Source of the DNA: Lachnospiraceae bacterium
GTDB taxonomy: Bacteria > Bacillota > Clostridia > Lachnospirales > Lachnospiraceae
Length of the DNA: 64,000 nt
Direction of reading: 5' to 3'
Assembly (NCBI GenBank): GCA_015057455.1
Contig: SVEH01000005.1
Location: 1 to 64,000, forward strand
The notes under the pieces are model-generated. The model ran no database searches. It was not told the DNA's origin and was given only the letters and a program-made list of their open reading frames with translations. Made by a program: the position numbers and the translations under genes. Positions 14,615-24,835 of the stretch are shown here, piece by piece. Each line of letters starts with the position of its first letter. Within the stretch, counting starts at the first letter, position 1.

Positions 14615-16993
14615 ATGAACGAGAAATTACAAGAGTATATTGATTGGATTCAATACGATGAATTAAAAGCTGGAGTGAACAATAACCCACATAATTTACT
14701 TGGTAGTCATATATATGATGGTCACCAAGTTATTTGTGCGTATAGACCTAATGCAGAGTATATTAAGATTTTTACTAAGCAAGGTAAGAAAGAAAAATAT
14801 TTAGAGAAAATTGATGAAGAAGGATTTTTTGCACTATATTTGGAGAAACAAGAATATACAGACTATTATTATGAAGTTAAGTTTCATGATGGGAATGTTA
14901 CAACATATGTTGACCCATATGCATTTGAGCCTGTAATATCAAGAGATGATTTATATTTATTTGCAGAGAGTAATCACTATGAAATTTATAAGTTATTAGG
15001 TGCACACCCTATGAAAATTAATGGTGTAGAAGGAACATTATTTGCAGTATGGGCACCTAATGCAAGACGTGTAAGTGTAGTAGGTGATTTTAACTTATGG
15101 GATGGAAGAATTCACCCTATGCGTGTATTAGAAACATCAGGAGTACATGAGTTATTTATTCCAGGATTGGGAGAAGGTACTACATATAAGTTCCTTATAA
15201 GAACTCGTGCAGGAGAATATTTATATAAGACAGATCCATATGGTAACTATGCACAACTTAGACCAGATAATGCATCTGTTGTAGCAGATATAACTAAGTA
15301 TAAATGGGGCGACACAAAGTGGATTAACGCCAGAGCAAAGAAAAATAGAGTTGATTTAATGAAGGAACCAGTTGCAATATATGAATTGCATTTAGGTTCA
15401 TGGAAGAAAGATTACGGAAGAAATAGTGAAGCAGGATTTGTTAACTATAAAGATATAGCAGAAGATTTAGCAGGTTATGTTAAGGATATGGGATATACTC
15501 ATGTAGAGCTTATGGGTATAGCTGAGCATCCATTTGATGGTTCATGGGGATATCAAGTAACAGGATATTATGCACCAACATCAAGATATGGTAAGCCAGA
15601 AGAATTTATGTATTTGATAGATACATTACATAAGAATGGAATTGGAGTAATTCTTGATTGGGTACCAGCACATTTTCCTAAAGATGCTAATGGATTAGGA
15701 AGATTTGATGGACAACCATTATATGAGCATCCAGATACTAGAAAAGGAGAGCATCCTCATTGGGGTACTTATGTATTCAATTATGGAAAGACAGAAGTTG
15801 CTAACTTCTTGTTAGCTAATGCACTATTCTGGTTAAAAGAATTCCATATTGATGGATTAAGAGTTGATGCAGTAGCATCTATGTTATACCTTGATTATGG
15901 TAAAGACGATGGTCAATGGGTACCTAACATTCATGGTGGAAAAGAAAACTTAGAAGTAATAGAGTTACTTCGTCATATAAATAGAGTAGTAGAAGAAAGA
16001 GTTCCTGGTGTAGCAATGATAGCTGAAGAGTCAACTTCTTGGGCAGGTGTTACATCACCAGTAGAGTTAAGTGGACTTGGATTTACATTTAAATGGAACA
16101 TGGGATGGATGAATGATTTCTTAGAATATATGAAAGCAGATCCATACTTTAGAAAACCAAATCATAACAAGCTTACATTTAGTATGATGTATGCCTATAG
16201 TGAGAACTTTATTCAAGCTCTTTCACATGATGAGGTTGTTCATGGTAAGTGTTCATTGGTACAAAAGATGCCAGGATTATATGATGATAAATTTGCCAAC
16301 TTAAAAGTTGGATATGGATTTATGTATGGACATCCAGGAAAGAAATTATTATTTATGGGACAAGAATTTGCACAATGGCTAGAGTGGTCAGAGGAAAGAA
16401 GTCTTGATTGGGATTTATTAGATAAACATAGACATGCCCAAGTACAAAGATTTGTAAAAGCATTGAATGGTTTATATAAAAAATATCCAGCAATGTATGT
16501 TAATGATTTCGATCCTATTGGATTTGAGTGGATGGATTGTGATAACGCAGATGATAGTATAGTAGCATTTGTTAGAAGAAGTGCAACAACAAAAGATCAT
16601 TTATTATTTGTATGTAACTTTACACCAATGTGGCATGATAATTATAGAGTTCCATTGCCATGTGCAGGTGAATATACAGAAGTTCTTAATTCAGATGCAG
16701 AGGAATTCGGTGGATATAATACAATTAATGAGAAACCATTAGTTGCGGAGAAGATTAAACGTAATCGTAAGGAATATTCAGTCCAGATGAAGATTCCACC
16801 ATTGTCTACAATGGTATTTAGATATGATTATGTTGAGGATAAGCCAGAAGAAGAGAATGAATCTGTAGTTGAAAAAGAAGAGAAGCCAGCAACTCAAAGT
16901 AAACTTAAGATAAAGACGAATAAAAGAGAAATCGAGAGAAGTTTAGATAAAGCGATAGAGAAGAGTAAAAATAGATCTCGTAAGAAAAAATAA
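14615..16993 (+). CDS. glgB: 1,4-alpha-glucan branching enzyme (GH13)
   Basis: Introduces alpha-1,6 branches into glycogen in the cytoplasm (792 aa). The N-terminus carries two beta-sandwich modules: a degenerate GlgB N1-type domain (~20-110) and a CBM48 domain with FAVWAPNARRVSVVGDFN (~143-160). The GH13 barrel has ILDWVPAHFP, the nucleophile Asp418 in DGLRVDAV, the acid/base Glu in AEEST (~471) and Asp539 in LSHDEVVHGK. A charged tail of about 60 residues, rich in Glu then Lys/Arg (ending KSKNRSRKKK), extends beyond the normal GlgB end. The start is supported by AGGAAGG. It pairs functionally with glgP at 38.7 kb. Confidence 0.96.
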   Translation: MNEKLQEYIDWIQYDELKAGVNNNPHNLLGSHIYDGHQVICAYRPNAEYIKIFTKQGKKEKYLEKIDEEGFFALYLEKQEYTDYYYEVKFHDGNVTTYVDPYAFEPVISRDDLYLFAESNHYEIYKLLGAHPMKINGVEGTLFAVWAPNARRVSVVGDFNLWDGRIHPMRVLETSGVHELFIPGLGEGTTYKFLIRTRAGEYLYKTDPYGNYAQLRPDNASVVADITKYKWGDTKWINARAKKNRVDLMKEPVAIYELHLGSWKKDYGRNSEAGFVNYKDIAEDLAGYVKDMGYTHVELMGIAEHPFDGSWGYQVTGYYAPTSRYGKPEEFMYLIDTLHKNGIGVILDWVPAHFPKDANGLGRFDGQPLYEHPDTRKGEHPHWGTYVFNYGKTEVANFLLANALFWLKEFHIDGLRVDAVASMLYLDYGKDDGQWVPNIHGGKENLEVIELLRHINRVVEERVPGVAMIAEESTSWAGVTSPVELSGLGFTFKWNMGWMNDFLEYMKADPYFRKPNHNKLTFSMMYAYSENFIQALSHDEVVHGKCSLVQKMPGLYDDKFANLKVGYGFMYGHPGKKLLFMGQEFAQWLEWSEERSLDWDLLDKHRHAQVQRFVKALNGLYKKYPAMYVNDFDPIGFEWMDCDNADDSIVAFVRRSATTKDHLLFVCNFTPMWHDNYRVPLPCAGEYTEVLNSDAEEFGGYNTINEKPLVAEKIKRNRKEYSVQMKIPPLSTMVFRYDYVEDKPEEENESVVEKEEKPATQSKLKIKTNKREIERSLDKAIEKSKNRSRKKK

Positions 16994-17006
16994 TTAAAGA
17001 AAAAAT

Positions 17007-17044
17007 GCTACCTAATGGTTATGTGCTATTAGGTAGCTTTTTTT
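17007..17044 (+). terminator. glgB terminator
   Basis: GCTACCTAAT (17007-17016) and ATTAGGTAGC (17028-17037) form a 10-bp stem followed by seven T. Confidence 0.93.
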
Positions 17045-17108
17045 GCCCTAAAATAGTATGTAAGTCGTTAAATCTAAAGAAAAAATTATATAGTCTTACA
17101 TATGGTAC

Positions 17109-17124
17109 TAGGACTATAGTCCTA
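17109..17124. promoter_or_regulatory. 16-bp perfect palindrome upstream of the flagellar unit
   Basis: TAGGACTATAGTCCTA is fully self-complementary and lies 20 nt upstream of the sigma-28-like -35 box. It is the right size and position for a dimeric regulator site. No regulator is identified. Confidence 0.5.
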
Positions 17125-17143
17125 AAAAATTTCACTTTAGGTA

Positions 17144-17170
17144 TAAAGTTTTATATAGGCGTGACGAAAT
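17144..17170 (+). promoter_or_regulatory. sigma-28 (SigD/FliA)-like promoter of the flagellar unit
   Basis: TAAAGTTT (17144-17151), exactly 11 nt, then GACGAAAT (17163-17170). The -35 element and spacing equal the FliA consensus TAAAGTTT-N11-GCCGATAA, and the -10 matches at five of eight positions. It lies 48 nt before the FliK-like gene and would drive flagellin and fliS too. Confidence 0.7.
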
Positions 17171-17217
17171 AACATTTGTACCACATATAACTTTTGATTC
17201 AACTAGTAGGTGATTAA

Positions 17218-20200
17218 ATGAGCGTTTTAAATATACAAGCAAGTAACTTAAAAGTCGTAGAAAACATAGGAAAACAAAGCAATGTAGATTATTCATTCTT
17301 AGCAGATAAGGGTGATATTTTGGAGGGCGTTGTTGGCGAAAATAATAAAGTTATTATAGATGTTGATGGTGAAGATATCGTTGTTGATAATTCAGACGCT
17401 AGTGATTCTAAAGTTGGAGATACTAAAAGATATGAGGTTATGGAAAGTTCTAAGAATAAATTAGTGTTGAAAGAATTAAAAGAAGAGAACACAGGAATTA
17501 ATGAGAAAATTGATATAAATAATAAAATTAATCCAAAGGAAATGCAACATAGTTATGAGACACAAGAGATTAAGCAATCATTAGCACAAACTAATGAGCA
17601 AATAATAAATAGTGAGATGGAAAAACAACTTACTGATAAGCTTGATAAAACTGTTATAACTATGAGTCCTGAAGATATAAGAGCAATTGAAGCTGAAGGA
17701 AAGAGCATCGAGGATATGGATGTTCAAGAAATTTATAATAAAATTGGCAAGCTAAAAAGAGAAAAAAAAGAAGATGTATATCGAAATTGTGGAAATGTGG
17801 ATAAAAATGTGGACAACTCATTGAATGGGGTTGGCAATATAGAAAATAATCAAGATATTGCTAATAACTCAGAAGAAAATGTGGATATTGTCAGAAAAAG
17901 CACTCCTAAAATGGGGATAATTATCGAAAATAGTGATTTTAAAGCTAAGATTCAAGAAAAAATACAAGTTAAGTATTTTGATGATAATGAAGATGAACTT
18001 CCAGAGGAAGTAAGTCATATTGTGGATGAATTGTTTGATAGCAACGTTACAAGTAAGTTAGAAATTACTCTTGATAGTGATGGAGAGATAATTGCCAATG
18101 AAGAAGTTGTAACTAAGGTTGAGAATAAGGACAAGGGATGTATAACAAAAGACGCAATAAAATATATTATATCAAATGAGTTAGACCATACCCTTGATAA
18201 TATATACAAAGCAAAATTTGCTGGAAGTAAAATGGTAACTCATAATATTTCAGATGAAGATTTTGAGCAACTTAGTGAGCAAGTGAAAGAAGTAATTGCA
18301 CAAGCTGGATATGAGATTACAGAAGAGAATATCAATGTTGCTAAATGGTTAATAGAAAGTGATATTCCATTAACAGTTGATACATTTACAGAGTATTTTG
18401 AATTAACAGATATTAATAAATACACAAAAGAAGATATTCAATTAATCGCCAATGATTATGTGGCAGATGATGTGCCAGTAGAAAATATGATTATTGGATA
18501 TGTAGATAAAGAAGAAATAAAAGGTGCAGTTGAGAACTTTAGTAATATTTCAGATGAAGCTATAAAAAATGTAATTAGCAATGATCAAGTTCTTAATTTA
18601 AGAAATTTACTTAGTAGCCAAAGAAGTATTGAAGCTCAATTAGCAGAGAATTCACAAGAAGATAATAATTTTGGAAAAATTAAAGCAGGCAAGTATTTAA
18701 ATATTGATAAGATAATGGGAACTCTTGAAGAAAGAGAACAAGAAAGATTAATAGAAAGTCAAACAATATCAGCTAGAAGAAATCTAGAAGAAATGCGTTT
18801 GAAATTAACTATAGAAGCTAGTAATAAACTTGCACTTAAAGGATTTAGTATAGCTACTGAGGAATTAAGTTCAGTTGTAGAAGAATTGCGTAATATAGAA
18901 AATTCAATTAACAATCATTATGCAATGGATTTAAAAGATAATTATGAAGGACAAAAACTTTATGATGAGACAATCAGTACTGTTGAGTCAGTAAAGGGAA
19001 TGTCAGGTTATGTTCTTGCAGCAACTTATGTAAATAGAGATAAGATAACAATTGCAGGTTTATATGAAGAAGGTAATAAATCAGATTATGCTGCATACAA
19101 AGAAGTTAATTTTAAGATTAGTAGAAATGCAGATAGATTTAATTCAACATTTGAAACAATTATGACGATGCCTCGCAAGGATATGGGAGATTCAATAAGT
19201 AAAGCATTTAGAAATGTTGATGATATCCTTACAGAAATGGGCATGGAAATAACAGAATTAAATCAAAGGGCAGTAAGAATTCTTGGTTATAACAACACAG
19301 AGATAACTAAGGAAAATATAGCGTCAGTAAAGATATATGATTATGAAGTTAATAAAGTACTTCAAGGTTTAACACCAGCAGCTACAGTAGAGTTAATAAA
19401 GAATGGCAAAAATCCATTAAATATGACATTTGAGGAATTGGGAGAAGAGCTAGTACAAATAAAAGCTAATCTTACAGATGATACAAATGATAGTTATAGC
19501 AAATATTTATGGAAACTTGATAAGCAAAATCAATTATCAGCTAAGGAAAGAGATGCATATATTGGTATATATAGATTGATTCATCAAGTTGAGAAGTCAG
19601 ATGGTGCTGTAATTGGTGCAATTATGAATTCTGGCAAAGAATTAACTCTAAAGAATCTTCTTACAGAGGCAAGAGTTAGACAAAATAAAGGAATAAATGT
19701 TAATATTGATGATTTATTTGGTGCAGTAGAGTCAGTTACAAGACCAGATAAAGCAATAGATGCACAAATTGCAGGTGCATTTATAGAAAATGATTATAAG
19801 ATTAATAAGAAAATATTTAAAGATATAAAAGAAACTATATCACCAACCCTTATGCATAATGCAGTTAAAGAGAAGGTAGATATAATGAATATGCCTATTG
19901 AGAAGCTTATGCAATATATTGAAGAACAAGAGCTAAAGGAAGAATCAATAGACAAAGAGTACTATGAGTACAAATTAAGTACAATAAATGAGATTGCCGA
20001 TAATACAAATAAGGCGATAAAACTTCTAACAGGCTTAGGAATGGAAACAACAATGAATAATGTAATCGCTGCATCAGATACTTTAATTGGTAATGGAATG
20101 ACTAACATTATTAAGAAGTTTGTGAGAAAGAATGAAGCAGATGAGAACACATGGTTAGAAGAAAGCAGTATAGAAAGTGTGGCAGATGTAAAGGATAGTT

Positions 20201-20832
20201 TAATTGAAAAAGCATCTAATATATTAAATTTATTAGATGAAAGAGATAAATTAAATTATGCTTACACAGAAATAGAAGAAGATGTTAAGTCAATAATTAG
20301 GGCTTACAAAGAGAACTATGATAATAGTGAGTTAAGTATAGAAGAACTTAGAAGTATTAATAGAAATATTGTATTTGCAGGTAATATGAGAAGAAAAGAA
20401 TGTTACGAAGTTCCAATTGTTAGTGGAGATGAAGCAGGAAATTTTAATATTACTAATGTAAACTTAACAATTATTAGAAATAGTCAAAAGCATGAGGTTA
20501 GTGTTAATTTTGAATCTCAAGTACTTGGTAGAGTAGAAGCAAGATTTACTTACAAGGATAATTCAGTTAAAGGATTAATACTTGGAGATAATACTAGCGG
20601 AATAGAGATGCTTAAGAATAATTATGAAAGCTTTAAGAGAAATGCATTTAGTGAAGATATTAATATTAAGCAACTTGACTATGGTATTAATAACAAAATT
20701 AACTATACATTTTCAGGGAAAGATAATGGAGCAGAAGATACAGAAGTTTCTACTAAGAAATTATATAGTTTATCTAAGGCATTCATTATGAATATAAAAG
20801 AAACAGAGGAACAGGTTTTAGCGCAAGCTTAG
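17218..20832 (+). CDS. large FliK-like/DUF6240-type flagellar-locus protein
   Basis: A 1204-aa, mostly helical, soluble protein with no signal peptide. From memory it resembles DUF6240-type Lachnospiraceae proteins: MSPEDIRAIEAEGKSIEDMD followed by repeated [GA]xE-T-xN units, for example GYEITEENINVAKWL near 365 and LGMETTMNNVIAASDTL near 940. The last ~140 residues (FESQVLGRVEARFTYKDNSV and following) look like the C-terminal domain of the flagellar hook-length control protein FliK. The gene starts 48 nt after a sigma-28-like promoter and ends 18 nt before flagellin, so a flagellar role is likely. It is two to three times the length of a typical FliK, and its exact function is unproven. Confidence 0.7.
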   Translation: MSVLNIQASNLKVVENIGKQSNVDYSFLADKGDILEGVVGENNKVIIDVDGEDIVVDNSDASDSKVGDTKRYEVMESSKNKLVLKELKEENTGINEKIDINNKINPKEMQHSYETQEIKQSLAQTNEQIINSEMEKQLTDKLDKTVITMSPEDIRAIEAEGKSIEDMDVQEIYNKIGKLKREKKEDVYRNCGNVDKNVDNSLNGVGNIENNQDIANNSEENVDIVRKSTPKMGIIIENSDFKAKIQEKIQVKYFDDNEDELPEEVSHIVDELFDSNVTSKLEITLDSDGEIIANEEVVTKVENKDKGCITKDAIKYIISNELDHTLDNIYKAKFAGSKMVTHNISDEDFEQLSEQVKEVIAQAGYEITEENINVAKWLIESDIPLTVDTFTEYFELTDINKYTKEDIQLIANDYVADDVPVENMIIGYVDKEEIKGAVENFSNISDEAIKNVISNDQVLNLRNLLSSQRSIEAQLAENSQEDNNFGKIKAGKYLNIDKIMGTLEEREQERLIESQTISARRNLEEMRLKLTIEASNKLALKGFSIATEELSSVVEELRNIENSINNHYAMDLKDNYEGQKLYDETISTVESVKGMSGYVLAATYVNRDKITIAGLYEEGNKSDYAAYKEVNFKISRNADRFNSTFETIMTMPRKDMGDSISKAFRNVDDILTEMGMEITELNQRAVRILGYNNTEITKENIASVKIYDYEVNKVLQGLTPAATVELIKNGKNPLNMTFEELGEELVQIKANLTDDTNDSYSKYLWKLDKQNQLSAKERDAYIGIYRLIHQVEKSDGAVIGAIMNSGKELTLKNLLTEARVRQNKGINVNIDDLFGAVESVTRPDKAIDAQIAGAFIENDYKINKKIFKDIKETISPTLMHNAVKEKVDIMNMPIEKLMQYIEEQELKEESIDKEYYEYKLSTINEIADNTNKAIKLLTGLGMETTMNNVIAASDTLIGNGMTNIIKKFVRKNEADENTWLEESSIESVADVKDSLIEKASNILNLLDERDKLNYAYTEIEEDVKSIIRAYKENYDNSELSIEELRSINRNIVFAGNMRRKECYEVPIVSGDEAGNFNITNVNLTIIRNSQKHEVSVNFESQVLGRVEARFTYKDNSVKGLILGDNTSGIEMLKNNYESFKRNAFSEDINIKQLDYGINNKINYTFSGKDNGAEDTEVSTKKLYSLSKAFIMNIKETEEQVLAQA

Positions 20833-20850
20833 AGGGAAAGGTGTTAGAGT

Positions 20851-22608
20851 ATGAAGATAAATCATAACATATCTGCATTAAAAGCAAATAATGTATTAAA
20901 CAGAAATGACAGTTCAATGTCTAGTAGTTTAGAGAAACTTACTTCTGGTTTAAAGATTAATAATGCAGCAGATGATCCAGCGGGGATGGCGATTTCTCGT
21001 AAGATGAGAGCTCAAATAAAAGGATTAGAAAAAGCATCACAAAATGCAGCAGATGGTATATCTGTTATCCAAACTGCAGAGGGGGCACTTGAAGAGGTTT
21101 CATCTTGTTTACAGAGAATGAACGAATTATCAGTTCAAGCAGCCAATGGTATATATTCAAAAGAAGATAGAAATGCTATTCAGCTTGAAATTGATCAGTT
21201 AAATGAAGAAATACAGAGAATATCAGAAGCTACTGAATTTAATACAAAGAAGTTATTAGATGGTAGTGTAGATAGAAAATCATATACAGATAATCTTAAT
21301 GTAAAGATTATATCAATAGCAGATGAAGTTACATCAGCTGATAATTATAGAGTAACTGTAGAAGAGGATGCAAGACAGGCAGTTGTATTATGTAATCCAA
21401 TGAGTGCTAATATGAAGGCAGCAGAGGCTATATTTAAAGATGCGCCAGAAGAGGTACATAGAAATGCAGCCATTACAATTAATGGTGAAACAGTGCTTAT
21501 TGAAGAAAATGATAGTCTTAATGAAGTGTATGAGAAGATTAGAGATTTAGGTTCTTCAATAGATGTAAATGTATTTGTTACTAATTTAGAAGTAAATATG
21601 CCACCAGATGTAGATGGAGATGGTGTTGTAGATCCGCTTTTACCTAATCAATATATTGAAGATACAAATGATAATGGAATTATAGAGCCTAATGATAGAG
21701 TTTTTACTGTAAAGGATTCTACTAATGGTCCTGAAGAAAGTGCAAGATATGCAGTTGACCAGTTAAGTGGGGATGGTACAACTAGACAATCGCTAGTATT
21801 TGTTACTGAGCAATATGGTTCTAATCAAGAAGTTACAGTTTCTTGTGATAATGAATGGTTAGCAAGACAGTTAGGTATATGGCAATATAAAAAAGATGAA
21901 ACTGGAAATATTATGGTAGATCCTGAAACTGGAAAAAATGTTGAACTTCAAACTCTTGAAGGTGATGGAATAGATGCAAAGGTTAGTATTAATCATGAAG
22001 ATAATGCATTTGCCAAAACATCAACAGTTTTTTCAGATGGAAAGATAGTAAGAGTTACTGACAATGCTGGTTTTGAAGTAAGATTTGAAGTTGAGCCAGG
22101 AACAGCGAAAACAAACTATGTTGATGGATTTGCTGATGGTACACCGGTACCTGATTGGAATGGAGGTACAGCGTCTGATAATGATGTTGATGTTAATATA
22201 ACAATTTTAGAGGCTGGTGAGATGTCACTTCATATAGGAGCCAATGCATATCAAACAATGAATGTAACTATACCAAAGGTAACACCTAAAACCCTTGGTG
22301 TAGATATAGTAAATATAAGAACAATTCAAGGGGCTGAGAAGGCTATAGATTTGGTAAATGAAGCAATTATTCAATTATCAACAGTAAGAGCTAAGCTTGG
22401 TGCCTATGAAAATAGATTGGAGCATGCCATTGCCAATCTAGATACGTCAAATGAAAATATGACAGAGTCATTATCTAGAATAGAAGATACAGATATGGCT
22501 GAAGAAATGGCAAAATATACACAGTACAATGTGTTAGTTCAAGCGGGAACTTCAATGCTTGCACAAGCAAATGAGCGTCCGCAAAACGTTTTATCGTTAT
22601 TACAGTAG
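20851..22608 (+). CDS. hag: flagellin with calcium-loop motifs in its variable domain
   Basis: Structural subunit of the flagellar filament, secreted by the flagellar export system (585 aa). Both conserved ends are intact: N-terminal D0/D1 with [20 protein letters not shown] and C-terminal [13 protein letters not shown]. The surface-exposed middle (~150-480) is variable. It contains two dockerin/EF-hand-like calcium loops, DVDGDGVVD (253-261) and [12 protein letters not shown] (271-282). The gene is 18 nt after the FliK-like gene, with AAAGGTG as ribosome site, and is followed by fliS. Transcription presumably starts at the sigma-28-like promoter upstream. The calcium-binding role is inferred from motif only. 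Confidence 0.95.
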   Translation: MKINHNISALKANNVLNRNDSSMSSSLEKLTSGLKINNAADDPAGMAISRKMRAQIKGLEKASQNAADGISVIQTAEGALEEVSSCLQRMNELSVQAANGIYSKEDRNAIQLEIDQLNEEIQRISEATEFNTKKLLDGSVDRKSYTDNLNVKIISIADEVTSADNYRVTVEEDARQAVVLCNPMSANMKAAEAIFKDAPEEVHRNAAITINGETVLIEENDSLNEVYEKIRDLGSSIDVNVFVTNLEVNMPPDVDGDGVVDPLLPNQYIEDTNDNGIIEPNDRVFTVKDSTNGPEESARYAVDQLSGDGTTRQSLVFVTEQYGSNQEVTVSCDNEWLARQLGIWQYKKDETGNIMVDPETGKNVELQTLEGDGIDAKVSINHEDNAFAKTSTVFSDGKIVRVTDNAGFEVRFEVEPGTAKTNYVDGFADGTPVPDWNGGTASDNDVDVNITILEAGEMSLHIGANAYQTMNVTIPKVTPKTLGVDIVNIRTIQGAEKAIDLVNEAIIQLSTVRAKLGAYENRLEHAIANLDTSNENMTESLSRIEDTDMAEEMAKYTQYNVLVQAGTSMLAQANERPQNVLSLLQ

Positions 22609-22652
22609 TGTTACAATAAAAAACAATTTTTTTACAGCAGGAGGATTTTATT

Positions 22653-23132
22653 ATGGATAGTGTTAAAAAGAAAGAATTTACAGCAAGAGTTACACAAGCA
22701 AACAAAAGTGAGATAGTAGTGATAATGTATGAAATAATACTTGCAGATATAAAGACAGCAAGAGAGGCATATGACAAGGGTGATAAGGTTACATATGTAG
22801 GCGAGCTTAGAAATGCACATAAATTCGTACTTGAGTTAATGAATTCATTAGATTTTGAATATGAGATTTCAAAACAACTTATGTCACTATATGTTTATTT
22901 AAATAAGAATATCATCAAATGTATGACTAGATATGATGAAGAATTATTAGATACAGTAGAGATGATTGTAGATAAATTATTAGATAGCTTTCGCAAAGTA
23001 AGCGAATTAGATGATAGTGAGCCTGTAATGGAAAATACAGAAACATTATATGCTGGATTAACATACCAAAAAGGGGCATTGAATGAAACAGCATATTGTG
23101 ATAATATGACTAATAGAGGCTACACAGTGTAA
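22653..23132 (+). CDS. fliS: FliS flagellin export chaperone
   Basis: Binds the C-terminus of newly made flagellin in the cytoplasm and keeps it unpolymerised until export. The 159-aa product has the four-helix FliS pattern: VTQANKSEIVVIMYEIIL in the first helix and NAHKFVLELMNSLDFEYEISKQLMSLYVYL across the second and third. The tail of ~30 residues beyond the core (YAGLTYQKGALNE...) is longer than in B. subtilis FliS. GGAGG lies eight to nine nt before ATG. It sits 44 nt behind flagellin, as expected for chaperone and client, and is the last gene of the unit. Confidence 0.92.
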   Translation: MDSVKKKEFTARVTQANKSEIVVIMYEIILADIKTAREAYDKGDKVTYVGELRNAHKFVLELMNSLDFEYEISKQLMSLYVYLNKNIIKCMTRYDEELLDTVEMIVDKLLDSFRKVSELDDSEPVMENTETLYAGLTYQKGALNETAYCDNMTNRGYTV

Positions 23133-23147
23133 AGATAAGTGATAATT

Positions 23148-23181
23148 AAAGCACACATTTGGTAGTGAATGTGTGCTTTTT
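23148..23181 (+). terminator. terminator of the flagellar unit
   Basis: AAAGCACACATT pairs with AATGTGTGCTTT around an 8-nt loop, followed by T-rich sequence. Confidence 0.9.
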
Positions 23182-23192
23182 ATATGTTTTTT

Positions 23193-23210
23193 GCTTCGCA
23201 AAAGGAATTT
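23193..23210 (+). repeat. dispersed 3'-end repeat, copy B (short)
   Basis: GCTTCGCAAAAGGAATTT repeats the first 18 bases of copy A (761) with one change, directly behind the fliS terminator. The second half of the repeat is missing. Confidence 0.65.
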
Positions 23211-23360
23211 ATATAGTATTTTTGATAAAAATATATACGATATATAATGTGGATTTTATAAAAAATATCTTTGAAAACATATCTCAGAAGTATTACAAAA
23301 TAAAATGATATAAGTTGTAAGGAGATTATGTATAAGGAGATAAAGTATAAGAGGTAGGAA

Positions 23361-23840
23361 ATGAACATAAACAATTCTTCAGAGCAGGATATGATAAAAA
23401 AAGCATATGATTATGCGGCAAAAGCTCATGCAGGACAGTTTGATAAGGGTGGGAAGCCATATATAGAACATGTTAAGCATGTAGCAGATAGAATTAATGG
23501 AGATAATAATGCCAAAATTGTAGCATTATTACATGATGTGGTAGAAGATACGGATTATACATTTGAAGATATTGCAGCAGAAGGATTTGAAGACTGCATC
23601 TTAGAAGCTTTAAGGATTATAACAAAGAATACCGACATAGAATATATGGAATATATAGATAACATTTCTTCTAATGAATTAGCGTGTAAGGTAAAGATAG
23701 TGGATTTAAAACACAATATGGATTTAACAAGAATTCCAAACCCTACAGATTACGATTATAGAAGAATTGAAAAATATAAAAAAGCATTAGAATATTTAGA
23801 AAAGAATATTAAAAAAACAGATGGAGAGGATATACAATGA
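23361..23840 (+). CDS. small HD-domain hydrolase (SpoT/MESH1-like)
   Basis: A 159-aa single-domain metal-dependent phosphohydrolase. It has the layout of the hydrolase half of RelA/SpoT: KGGKPYIEHVKHVA (first His), ALLHDVVEDTDYTFEDI (HD motif plus ED) and KIVDLKHNMDLTRI (last Asp region). This matches small alarmone hydrolases such as MESH1, which remove pyrophosphate from (p)ppGpp, but other nucleotide substrates are possible. GAGGTAGG precedes the ATG. Its stop overlaps the sppA start (ATGA at 23837), so the two are translationally coupled. Confidence 0.82.
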   Translation: MNINNSSEQDMIKKAYDYAAKAHAGQFDKGGKPYIEHVKHVADRINGDNNAKIVALLHDVVEDTDYTFEDIAAEGFEDCILEALRIITKNTDIEYMEYIDNISSNELACKVKIVDLKHNMDLTRIPNPTDYDYRRIEKYKKALEYLEKNIKKTDGEDIQ

Positions 23841-24835
23841 AAACAAAACAAATTATTGGTATTGTAGTTGCAGCATTGATGTTTATAATTGTATGCGTAA
23901 CTAGCGTGGCAACAAAAAAATTATTTGGTGATGTTAGTAGTGATTTGTTTAAGTCAACTAGTTCAACATCTACTACACCTGATGGGGATTATGTAGGCGT
24001 ATTAAAAGTAGAAGGAACTATGACTACAGCAGAGACAGCGGCTGGATTATTTGAAGCTGAGGGATATAGTCATTCAGATTTAATTGATACAATAGATGAT
24101 TATATGGAAGATGATAATAATGTAGGTATGTTATTATATGTTAATTCACCAGGTGGAACAGTTAATGCTGCTGATGAATTATACCTTAAATTAATGGAAT
24201 ATAAGAAAGAAACAAAGAATCCTATATATGTATATATGGCAGATGAAGCTTGTTCAGGTGGATATTATGTGTCAGTAGCAGGTGATAAGATATATGGTAA
24301 TAGAAATACATGGACTGGATCAATTGGTGTATATATGGAATTAGCTAACTATAAAGCTTTATTTGATAAGTTGGGAATTAAAACAACATACATTAAAGCT
24401 GGTGCTAATAAGACAATGGGAAGTGCTACACAAGAGTTAACAGAAGAACAATCAAAGATATTGCAAAGTATTATTGATGAATCATACGAACAATTTATTG
24501 AAGTTATTGTAGCAGGTCGTAAGAATATGACTGAACAAGAAATTAGAAAAGCAGCAGATGGTAGAATATATACAGCAAAACAAGCTAAAGATGTAGGATT
24601 AATTGATGATGTGAAATTCTATGATGAAGTAATAGATATAATATATAAAGACTTAGGTGAGAACATAGAAATTTACGAAGAAGATGGAGATGAGTTATCA
24701 GCATTATTTGGAGATTTATTTAGTGATGTAAAATCATTTTTAAATTCAAAGGACAAATCTGAAACAGAACAAATATTAGAGATGATAGAAAAAGATGGAA
24801 GCGGGGTGCCAATGTATTATGCAAAGCCACAATAA
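23837..24835 (+). CDS. sppA: signal peptide peptidase SppA (S49 serine protease)
   Basis: A membrane-anchored protease thought to degrade cleaved signal peptides (332 aa, the short Firmicutes form). One N-terminal membrane segment (~5-25) is followed by the S49 domain. YVNSPGGTVNAADEL and ACSGGYYVSVAGDKI contain the catalytic Ser140, and GANKTMGSATQELTEEQ contains the catalytic Lys192. The start overlaps the stop of the HD hydrolase by four bases, and the end overlaps the RDD gene by 17. The three genes therefore form one operon. Confidence 0.94.
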   Translation: MKTKQIIGIVVAALMFIIVCVTSVATKKLFGDVSSDLFKSTSSTSTTPDGDYVGVLKVEGTMTTAETAAGLFEAEGYSHSDLIDTIDDYMEDDNNVGMLLYVNSPGGTVNAADELYLKLMEYKKETKNPIYVYMADEACSGGYYVSVAGDKIYGNRNTWTGSIGVYMELANYKALFDKLGIKTTYIKAGANKTMGSATQELTEEQSKILQSIIDESYEQFIEVIVAGRKNMTEQEIRKAADGRIYTAKQAKDVGLIDDVKFYDEVIDIIYKDLGENIEIYEEDGDELSALFGDLFSDVKSFLNSKDKSETEQILEMIEKDGSGVPMYYAKPQ

